DNA of 64,000 bases, taken from assembly GCF_040869045.1 (NCBI RefSeq), contig NC_090319.1, forward strand, positions 300,626,998 to 300,690,997, given 5' to 3'. Shown piece after piece: positions 55,946-64,000 of this stretch. The notes beneath the pieces were generated by a model. That model had not been told where the DNA came from, ran no database searches, and worked only from the letters and a program-made list of their open reading frames with translations. The translations under genes and the position numbers were made by a program. This stretch comes from Eurosta solidaginis. Lineage: Eukaryota; Arthropoda; Insecta; Diptera; Tephritidae. Numbering within the stretch: the stretch's first letter is position 1; every line of letters begins with the position of its first letter.

Positions 55946-58397
55946 ATACTCAGTTGAGCAGAGCTCACAGAGTATATTAAGTTTGATTGGATAAAGGTTG
56001 GTTGTACAGGTATAAAGGAATCGAGATAGATATAGACTTCCATATATCAAAATCATCAGGATCGAAAAAAAATTTGATTGAGCCATGTCCGTCCGTCCGT
56101 CCGTCCGTTAACACGATAACTTGAGTAATTAATGAAATTGATGAAATTTGGTATGTAGGTTCCTGAGCACTCATCTCAGATCGCTATTTAAAATGAACGA
56201 TATCGGACTATAACCACGCCCACTTTTTCGATATCGAAAATTTCGAAAAACCGAAAAAGTGCAAGAATTCATTACCAAAGACAGATAAAGCGATGAAATT
56301 TGGTGGGTGAGTTGAACTTATGACGCAGAATAGAAAATTAGTAAAATTTTGGGCAATGGGCGTGGCACCGCCCACTTTTAAAAGAAGGTAATTTAAAACT
56401 TTGCAAGTTGCAATTTGGTAGTCGTTGAAGATATCATAATGAAATCTGGCAGGAGCGTTACTCCTATTACTGTATGTACGCTTAATAAAAATTAGCAAAA
56501 TCGGAGAAGGACCACGCCCACTTAAAAAAAGATGTTTTTTAAAGTAAAATGTTTACAAAAAATTTAATATCTTCACAGTATATAAGTAAATTATGTCAAC
56601 ATTCAACTCCAGTAATGATATGGTGCAACAAAATACAAAAATGAAAGAAAATTTCAAAATGGGCGTGGCTCCGCCCTTTCTCATTTAATTTGTCTAGAAT
56701 ACTTTTAAAGCCATAAGTCGAACAAAAATTTACCAATCCTTTTGAAATTTGGTAGGGACACATAGATTTTATGACGTTAACTGTTTTCTGTGAAAATGGG
56801 CGAAATCGGTTGAAGCCACGCCCAGTTTTTATACACAGTCGTCCGTCTGCCCTTCCGCATGGCCGTTAACACGATAACTAGAGCAAAAATCGACATATCT
56901 TTACTGAACTTAGTTCACCGACTTATCTGAACGCACTTTATCTTGGTATAAAAAATGAACGAAATCCGACTATGACCACGCCCACTTTTTCGATATCAAA
57001 AATTACGAAAAATGAAAAAATTCCATAATTCTATACCAAATACTAAAAAAGGGATGAAACATGGTAATTGGATTGGTTTATTGACGCGAAATATAACTTT
57101 AGAAAAAACTTTGTAAAATGGTTGTGACACCTACCATATTAAGTAGAAGAAAATGAAAAAGTTCTGCAGGGCGGAATAAAAAACCCTTGAAATCTTGGCA
57201 GGTATTACATATATAAATAAATTAGCGGTATCCAACAGATGATGTTCTAGGTCACCCTGGTCCACATTTTGGTCGATATCTGGAAAACGCCTTCACATAT
57301 ACAACTACTACCACTCCCTTTTAAAACTCTCATTAATACCTTTAATTTGATACCAATATCGTACAAACACATTCTAGAGTCACCCCTGGTTCACCTTTAT
57401 GGCGATATCTCGAAAAGGCGTCCACCTATAGAACTAAGCCCCACGCCCTTTTAAAATACTCATTAACACCTTTCGTTTGACACCCATATTGTACAAACGT
57501 ATTCTAGAGTCACCCCTGGTCCACCTTTAAGGCGATATCTCGAAAAGGCCACCACCTATACAACTACCACCACTCCCTTTTAAAACCCTCATTAATACCT
57601 TTAATTTGATTCCCATATCGTACAAACACATTCTAGAGTCACCCCTGGTCCACCTTTATGACGATATTTCGAAACGCGTCCACCTATAGAACTAAGGCCC
57701 ACTCCCTTTTAAAATACTCATTAACACCTTTCATTTGATACCCGTATCGTACAAACAAAGTCTAGAGTCACCCCTGGTCCACCTTTATTGCGATACCTCG
57801 AAAAGGCGTCCACCTATAGAACTAAGGCCCACTCCCGTTTAAAATACTCATTAACACCTTTCGTTTGATACCCATATTGTACAAACGTATTCTAGAGTCA
57901 CCCCTGGTCCACCTTTATTGCGATACCTCGAAAAGGCGTCCACCTATAAAACTAAGGCCCACTCCCTTTTAAAATACTCATTAACACCTTTCGTTTGATA
58001 CCCATATTGTACAAACGTATTCTAGAGTCACTCCTGGTCCACCTTTATGGCGATATCTCGAAAAGGCGACCAGCTATACAACTACCACCACTCCCTTTTA
58101 AAACCCTCATTAATACCTTTAATTTGATACTCATATCGTACAAACAAATTCTAGAGTCAACCCTGATCCACCTTTATGGCGATATCCCTAAATGGCGTCC
58201 ACCTATAGAAGTATGGCCCACTCCCTCATAAAATACTCTTTAATACCTTTCATTGGATACACATGTCATACAAACATATTCCAGGGTTTCCCTCGGTTAA
58301 TTTTCCTACATGGTTATTTTCCCTTATGTTGTCACCATAGCTCTCAACTGAGTATGTAATGTTCGGTTACATTCGAACTTAACCTTCCTTACTTGTT
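55946..58397 (+). mobile_element. Dispersed CCACGCCCA repeat, long copy (~2.45 kb)
   Basis: Both ends carry inverted ATACTCAGTTGAG (55946-55958 and the complement near 58345). The right end continues to CCTTCCTTACTTGTT, which I recall as a common terminus in tephritid repeats. The first half contains recurrent CCACGCCCACTTTT and GGGCGTGGCACCGCCCA blocks, each in a similar context that includes GATGAAATTTGGTA. The second half is a 130-bp tandem array. It encodes no protein. A truncated relative is at 5480-6420. Confidence 0.65.
57210..58290 (+). repeat. Tandem array, ~8 units of 129-130 bp
   Basis: Each unit contains CATTAAYACCTTTMRTTTGA, ATCGTACAAAC, TTCTAGAGTCACCCCTGGTC, CACCTTTATGGCGATATCTC and AAAAGGCGTCCACCTATA. 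Units start near 57331, 57461, 57590, 57719, 57849, 57979, 58108 and 58238. Units ending GAACTAAGGCCCACTCCC and units ending CAACTACCACCACTCCC are interspersed, so two subtypes exist. Confidence 0.88.
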
Positions 58398-58430
58398 TCT
58401 CTTTGAGCTCGAATCCAACTTCCTATATCA

Positions 58431-58815
58431 TTTTAGTTTCTTAGTTATACATTTTCGCGTTAATTTTTTTAGCATATTTATTTGCGGTTCAATATTATGA
58501 CAGGAAAAGTTATTCAATTTTAAATAATCTTGTGCTAGCAATATTCCTTTTAATGTATCAGTTTCCAGACGGTTTCGAATTTTTTTTTTGTTTAAATTTA
58601 TTTTAGAAAAAATTCGTTCTACTTTCGCTGAAGAGTGTGGCAAGCACATTAGATCTGAAATGAATGCACGTAAATTAGAAAAAGCGTATGTAGAGTCAGC
58701 TCTTTTGATAGTAGAAGTAGTTTTCCAAAAAACTTCTGGAGGAACCTTAGAAATGTCTTCAAAATAGACGAACTGCGGCTGTGGTATAGCGTTTAGTTTT
58801 TGGGAAATTTTGGCC
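58431..58815 (-). pseudogene. hAT transposase C-terminal fragment
   Basis: The minus-strand reading is open from just after a TAG at about 58813 to 58431. It gives VYFEDISKVPPEVFW, TYAFSNLRAFISDLMCLPHS, SSAKVERIFSKINLNKKKIR and NRLETDTLKGILLAQDYLK. LPHSSAKVERIFS....K...RNRL is the hAT dimerisation domain (LP.SSA..ER.FS). The N-terminal zinc finger and catalytic region are absent. This could be a 5'-truncated transposon or a domesticated fragment; nothing here supports expression. Confidence 0.75.
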
Positions 58816-58993
58816 TAACCAAAGTCCAATTCACCTCTTTTTCGTCACATTTTGTTCGGTGAAATATCATCTATAGCGTACTTTATCAAAAGTTGTATAC
58901 CACCACATGCGCGGTTCCATGGGAGGGGGAACTTTTTTTTGTATTTACTGTATTGAAGTATATAATACAAATCTACATAGTAGTCTCTTATCA

Positions 58994-59133
58994 CACAACA
59001 GATTTTTACTCATTTTTAATTTTTCTTGCTTTTTTACGTTATTATTATATATATTTAAAAAAAAAGTCCCCCCTCCGCCCCTAGAACGTAAAAAAGCAAG
59101 AAAAATTAAAAATTAGTAAAAATCCGTTTTGTG
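58994..59133. repeat. Hairpin, ~45-bp arms
   Basis: CACAACAGATTTTTACTCAT with the following TTTTTAATTTTTCTTGCTTT pairs with the inverse sequence ending CCGTTTTGTG, around a loop containing a C-rich run (CCCCCCTCCGCCCC). The loop's C-run is complementary to GGGAGGGGGAA at 58920-58930. It abuts the 200-bp repeat at 59137. Confidence 0.6.
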
Positions 59134-59136
59134 ATT

Positions 59137-59336
59137 GGAAAGTACTCTCACGTATGTACTCTATGGAATACTCACAAACAAAGCGAGAGTGGGATCACTT
59201 ACTCCTCTCCTAGGACATCGCAATGTTAATTAGAGCACATTTTTTGTATGAATACAGATTAGATTTGGAGCAGTCCTATACTCCCAAAGGAGTATTCCTT
59301 ACATTATTTATAGAGTACTCGCGTTTTTTGAAGGGT
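59137..59336 (-). repeat. 200-bp dispersed repeat, copy B
   Basis: An inverted copy of 49407-49606 with the same length and a few substitutions. Confidence 0.8.
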
Positions 59337-59631
59337 TACTTTTTCAAAAATAGATGCCGCTGCTTAGCCTTTCGCCGTATGAGTTAAATGAAAAACAGCG
59401 GCGACATCTGCCTATCACATTTCACGTGTGCGAAAATTTCACGACATCTGCTTCTCAAGTCTCTCAATGATCCAGAGCATTCCCGTGAGAATTGAGCGTG
59501 AGCCGGAGCTGTAAAACTGACTGGAAGACGGCAATTGTAAAGTTCTCCATATGGCGCTTGCAGATGAGTTGATTTTTTGACGGAAATCGTTACTAGTTGA
59601 AGCATGGCAGAACCGTACAAGGTGACGAAAC
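59337..59631. other. Non-coding, nothing recognised
   Basis: The 78-codon minus frame at 59384-59620 lacks recognisable features. Confidence 0.35.
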
Positions 59632-59715
59632 TATATCAGGCAAAAGGCCGTCAACATCGATAACACTCCCCAAAAACCTTCGGGGCTTGTCTTTATCGCT
59701 ACAATAAAAACAACC
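59632..59715 (+). mobile_element. Short 3' fragment of the SINE-like retroposon
   Basis: GGCAAAAGGCCGTCAACATC, GATAACACTCCCCAAAAACC, TTCGGGGCTTGT and TTTATCGCTACAA correspond to the last ~80 bp of the element at 22664-23076, followed by an A/C-rich tail. The 3' hairpin is still visible. Confidence 0.65.
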
Positions 59716-60380
59716 ACACCCGTTCGCATTGATCAATTTATTTGAAAATTGTTTATAAATTAGAAATATAATAGATTTTTTGTAGAAATATCCAGATATT
59801 TATAAAAAAAAATTTATTTGGGAGGCAATCAATTTTCAGATATTGATTGCAAAGTCGATTTAGGTCTTTTATTTGGGTATCTCCCGAATCCCACTACCAC
59901 AGAAGAACATGTTCCGCCACTTAAATTGCGATGCTGTGAACCGTAAATTATAAAATAATAACCTGTTAGCTTTTTGAAGATACTTCATTCGGAGTAAGTA
60001 GGATCAGGAGTAGTATGCAATGATGGAAATATGTGGCAATCTGCGGCGATATTGATGCTATGATGTCGGAGCAATATCGACTCTTGTAGCAATTTTTACT
60101 AGTTAAAAATTTGTGATTTTGGCGACTAATAAATTTTATTAAATATTTTTAAATTGGAAATTTACCACCACGGCAGTTTGGGTTAGCACGCTGCTTTTGA
60201 CATTCCCTAACCAGTTCAATGAAAAATATAAACTGAGCAAGGGTGTAAACCCAATCCCGTGATTTTGGGATCGGAAAATGGCTTGGAAGCCTCAGGATTC
60301 AGGAGCGGGGATAGAGAAAATTCTGACATTCGTATTCACTACGATAAATGACAAAATTTTCCATCGACATATAAATAATA
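59716..60380. other. Non-coding, nothing recognised
   Basis: AT-rich gap. No gene, RNA or repeat was recognised. Confidence 0.4.
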
Positions 60381-60802
60381 GAGGGACTCATGTAACCTTA
60401 TAAATGCCTTATAAAGTGTGTAAACGTATAAATTTATCTAGTACGTAAACGAGCTGTAAAATTTTGTATGAAAAATCATATACACAATTTGTATAAATTT
60501 ACGCGCACATTTCATTGTGTAAACGCGGTAAACTCAAAGGAATGCAACCTTGCAGACATTACAGCAGGCATTTTCATCAGAAATCTCCAACATCAGCAAG
60601 TAAAGACATTTTAGTTGTGATTTTTCACTTAATCTTGGAATTTTTTAATTTGTATAACAATCATAAAAATTTTGTTTGGCAATAATACAGCTGATAAACA
60701 ATGAAGTTTATCAAGAATATTACTAGGTGCGTTTATATAACAGTGTGTGTAAATGGATATAATTTTCCACCTTATAAGTTTATATGCTTTCATGAGTCCC
60801 CC
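60381..60802. mobile_element. 422-bp MITE, second copy
   Basis: Ends GAGGGACTCATG and CATGAGTCCCCC, flanked by TAATA on both sides (60376-60380 and 60803-60807). Same length as the copy in the 3' LTR (36826-37247) with moderate divergence. Confidence 0.85.
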
Positions 60803-60827
60803 TAATACCTTTTAGCCAATTTGGCAC

Positions 60828-62128
60828 CCCTACAAGAAACGCTGATAGTTTTACTAATACACTGACACTTGTAATTGACAATGCTGATCCTGCGATGACG
60901 TAAACATTGATACTCAAATTTATGTATGTTCCTTTGATCGCTCACGCATGTCCGCATGTTCCCAACGACAGCTTATAATCATGAAAAAGGACTCAAACTG
61001 GGAAAGCTTCGGACACCTGGTACAGAACAAAAGAACATAACAGCAGATACCATTATGCATGTGAGACAGATATAAAATTCTCAAAGGAATTTTATGTATG
61101 CGAGAACAGTTTATCCGATTTAATCATGTTGTCAATACTGACTGTCATATGACAATCAAATGATTATCACGGTTGTTTTGTTATTTTTTAAATTCCGCCA
61201 TTTTCAACCGACGAAAACCATATAAAAAATAAGCTTAAAAAATGAAAAAGAGAGCATTTCAAAGCTCCATCGAAAATAATATTAAAAAATACCAAAAGCT
61301 GTCGGAATGTATGGGGCGTACTCAAAAAATTGATACGCGAAAAGTAAAGCTGGAGTCATTGGTGCCGTATGTCGTATCGCTGTATCTGTATCCCTAACGT
61401 AATCAGCTGTTTATCGTTACGACGGTAAACCAAAACCCAATTGGTTGGCTACGATACGGTTACGACTTTAGCGGCACCAATAATCGATTATATTGATTCT
61501 CATAAGGTTGGTCGACTCAGCTGTTAAAAGGTTACCGATACGGTTACCGATAAAGCACCAATGTCTCCAGCTTAATAGTGGTTAGTGGTGATTCATTTTT
61601 AAATGTGTTTCCGCATGAGGAAAGCGCTCTTCTGTTGTTTTGTTATTTCCTGAACTTAAATTGAACATTCTGAAGTCGAATTCTTATAAAACTATTTATT
61701 TTAAACAAATGAGAAACGCGTATGCTTTTATCACGTACAAAATTAAAAACGTAATGAAATAAAGTAAATAAAAAGCAAAAAGCATTGTTTCATTTTTGGC
61801 GGAATATAATAATGGTCATTTATGATAGTATAACAGTAAAACCTGATATATACAGTAAACTATCATTTATGACACTTTTTGATAGTTAGAGTGTCAGCAC
61901 TGATCCAGGAAAAGGAATAAGAGTGAGCAGTACGGCTATATACTTAATCAGTAGGCGATGTTGGTGTATAAGAAGGAGACAAAAACTCACACGTACACTG
62001 TTGTTTACATCACATTTGCGCAAGTCCCCTTAAGTTTGTGATAGAAAGTTTGTATGAGGCGCTGATCGTTAGGTTGACATTGCTGACAATCAGATGATAG
62101 TCATATGATAGTCAGTATTCTTGTAGGG
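60828..62128 (+). mobile_element. CCCTACAAG inverted-repeat element, third copy with nested MITE
   Basis: The same order of blocks as 54473-55562, ending ATTCTTGTAGGG at 62128. It is interrupted at 61348-61572 by the 225-bp MITE. Without it the length is about 1.07 kb. Confidence 0.78.
61348..61572. mobile_element. 225-bp MITE, copy 3, with TAA duplication
   Basis: Ends AGCTGGAGTCATTGGTGC and GCACCAATGTCTCCAGCT. Comparison with the uninterrupted sequence at about 55000-55015 shows that TAA was duplicated (61345-61347 and 61573-61575). A TWA trinucleotide target fits PIF/Harbinger, although the terminal sequence was not matched to a known family. Confidence 0.85.
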
Positions 62129-62340
62129 ACAGCGTCTAATTTTTCAATTTCAGCCGCATTAAACACTTCCCTGCAAGGGCAAGATTGAAATGGTGGATAG
62201 CAAGATTGATATGGTGGATAGCAAGATTGATATGGTAGATCGTCGTCTCGTTGCATTTGTCTATTGTTCATCATTCTTGCCTTGTGGTCCAAGTTTTTCT
62301 TTGTTATTATTTTGTTATAAGGCGCGTTTAGAATTGGCAA
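62129..62340 (-). CDS. Possible exon with heptapeptide repeats, unknown protein
   Basis: The minus-strand frame reads ARMMNNRQMQRDDDLPYQSC, YPPYQSCYPPFQSC, then PCREVFNAAEIEKLDA before running into the CCCTACAAG element at 62128. The middle is three 21-bp units (PYQSCYP). The translation looks protein-like, with polar start, repeats and an amphipathic end, and upstream T-rich sequence near 62345 could hold an acceptor. No homologue is recognised. If real, its 3' end is lost to the transposon or lies beyond it. It may be chance. Confidence 0.25.
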
Positions 62341-62937
62341 AAAATATTAAAAAAACATAATATAGTGGTGCAACTGTATATGTTCACATTTGTTAAGTTA
62401 ACTGCTATAAGGTGAGAATACGTAATTTCGTTTTAAAGTTGTGGAATTTCAGTGAATTTCTCAAGATTGTTCTGCAAGTCGTTCGCATTCAGTGGAATTT
62501 GGTCTTTCCCGTCTCCTCTGGTACGTCTTCCTGAGGAAAATCAGCGAATCTTATAAAATCTATTACAATAAGTTCAATCGCTGCTATGGTATGTGTGCCG
62601 TGCCGTGCTCGCGCTCATCGTTCCGTATCCATGTTACTAGGTGTCTGTCCACCAGCTGAAATTATGCCTCGAATCTAAAGTTCCACACGTATGAAAAATG
62701 CTTAATTGCAATATAAATTTTAATAAAATCTGCGTTAAAATTTTATCTGGTCAATTTGTTTACATAAAATATGTGGACTGCATAACTTTGAGGACAAGTG
62801 GAACTATGTATGTAAGTATATATGTGTACATGGACAAATGGCCATTTTACACATATTTACATGGTTGATGGTTTACTATTAATTCCTACTATAAACTGCG
62901 TTACTTGATGTTTGATAACTATGCAATCTAAAGAAAT
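62341..62937. other. Non-coding, nothing recognised
   Basis: AT-rich sequence with no useful frame. Confidence 0.4.
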
Positions 62938-63240
62938 CTTGGTAATTCTATGCGACAGCGTGACGCTCTTAATACACGCCCAAAAATATCGGAAAGCGTG
63001 TCAAAAGACGCATTGTGCTCCCAGGATCGCGAATCCGAAAACGGAAAACAAAAATGTTGAGTCGTTCAAATAATATTAAAGGATATTCGAAAACTGACCC
63101 GGGGTCTCACCGAACTGCAATTGTGATCCATAGTATTTTTGAACACCTTTCAGCGTTGGCGACCTTAAGTCTCGCTTATAAAACATTACGCTGCCCGGTC
63201 CACCAAAGGAGTGTTTCATGTAAACTAAATACAATAGAAC
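62938..63240. mobile_element. Partial copy of the 528-bp inverted-repeat element
   Basis: TTGGTAATTCTATGCGACAG, AATACACGCCCAAAAATATC and GGATCGCGAATCCGAAAACG match the right arm of 3223-3750 in reverse. The opposite end is missing or degraded. Confidence 0.55.
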
Positions 63241-63338
63241 GTTTTAGTAATCGCTAGCAGGATTTTACTGTAAATGCACGATATAAGAATATGTTATAAA
63301 TATTTTTACTAGGTACACTCAAAGCCTTACTGTATTGC

Positions 63339-63640
63339 TGTTGTTGTTGTTGTTGTTATTGTAGTAGTAGTAGTAGTAGTGGTAGTTCCTGTGGTAGTTG
63401 TTGTTGTAGCGATAAGTACACTCCCCGAATGCCTTAGGGAGTGCTATCGATGTTTATGATCCTTTGCCGAATGCAGATCCCTTACGTTCCGGTAACAAGC
63501 ACCGTTGTGATCACATGAAATCTTCTAGGCCATACCGCCCTCCCACCACCTAGATCCATGAGGAACTTGGGGTCGCCAGAGCCTAGGCTGTTAAAGAAAG
63601 AGGATTTGCCACGAGCAGGTGAGGTTGTCAATTGGGTTGG
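63339..63640 (-). mobile_element. SINE-like retroposon copy with expanded 3' microsatellite
   Basis: The block GTTGTTGTTGTAGCGATAAG, ACTCCCCGAATGCCTTAGGG and GGGGTCGCCAGAGCC matches 22664-23076 in the same orientation. The tail is an expanded TTG/TAG trinucleotide tract at 63339-63395. The 5' head is missing after about 63640. Confidence 0.7.
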
Positions 63641-63931
63641 AGAAGGTATAAATTGAAGCTATAATATGCATAAAAAGGTGCCTTTAGGAACAATTTTCCC
63701 TGTAAACCTTGCATCCACTTGAACCATTACTTTGTTGGCTAATTTTAATTAATTAAGATTTTTTCGTTTAACTTAAGCGGCAGATCCACTCATTTACCTA
63801 TCAGCAAGATCGGAGGGAAGTTCTAGGTGACTACCATACCATAGTGAGCTTATCAGAAAATATAGTACCGCAGAACAGCTGTGGATTTGTGTCATGCCCG
63901 AACACTTTCCAATCAGGTTCATTTCGATTTG
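63641..63931. other. Non-coding, nothing recognised
   Basis: Short gap between two retroposon copies. Confidence 0.35.
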
Positions 63932-64000
63932 TTGTTGGTGTTGTTGTAGCGATAAGGACACTCCCCGAAGGTCTTGGGGAGTGTAATCGATGTTGATGGT
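63932..64000 (-). mobile_element. SINE-like retroposon copy running off the window
   Basis: TTGTTGTAGCGATAAGGACA, CTCCCCGAAGGTCTTGGGGA and GTGTAATCGATGTTGATGGT match the 3' end of the family; the rest lies beyond the edge. Confidence 0.7.

Overview
This is a repeat-dominated stretch of insect nuclear DNA, most probably from a true fruit fly (Tephritidae, Diptera). The evidence is AT-rich non-coding DNA with short introns, two ordinary insect genes with GT-AG splicing, and many dispersed repeats of a kind I associate with tephritid genomes. The species assignment is inference.

Only two host genes are clear, and they converge. The WD40 protein Wdr61/Ski8 (plus strand, 50829-52136, six inferred exons) meets the mitochondrial complex I assembly factor Ndufaf4 (minus strand, 52318-53104, four exons), with 181 bp between their stop codons. 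Splicing by eye gives intact 337- and 193-codon frames. One further possible coding exon (62129-62340, minus) is weak.

Layout. 1-8.9 kb: LINE fragments, small inverted-repeat elements, and one LINE nested in another with a 12-bp target duplication. 8984-14638: a foldback (FB-like) element made of about 33 units of ~162 bp that invert orientation, with a perfect 9-bp target duplication. 15-17.7 kb: three decayed LINEs. 17.7-19.7 kb: two inverted-repeat elements, one a 1.5 kb palindrome flanked by TTAA. 21.2-23.5 kb: LINE tail and SINE-like retroposons, one with a perfect 13-bp target duplication. 23480-30162: a second, larger FB-like element, also with a 9-bp duplication. 32-35 kb: MITEs and a recent 371-bp tandem duplication. 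35390-47914: a complete but dead Ty3/gypsy retrotransposon on the minus strand, with ~2.85 kb LTRs (Osvaldo/Ulysses type by inference), a tRNA-Lys primer site and a 4-bp duplication. One LTR carries a 422-bp MITE. The other carries a 176-bp hairpin with a hammerhead-ribozyme core. A nearly complete tRNA-Lys(CUU)-like fossil lies beside the 3' LTR. 48.5-53.4 kb: the two genes, bracketed by inverted 238-bp MITEs. 53.5-64 kb: further inverted-repeat elements, a 130-bp tandem array, a hAT transposase tail and retroposon copies.

The most notable items are the pair of FB-like elements, which share an end motif and whose internal units look like copies of their ends; the hammerhead hairpin; the tRNA fossil; a probable GC-AG intron directly after the Wdr61 start codon; and a SINE-like element whose 5' head can be drawn as pseudoknots. 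Nearly all other short open frames are by-products of repeats.
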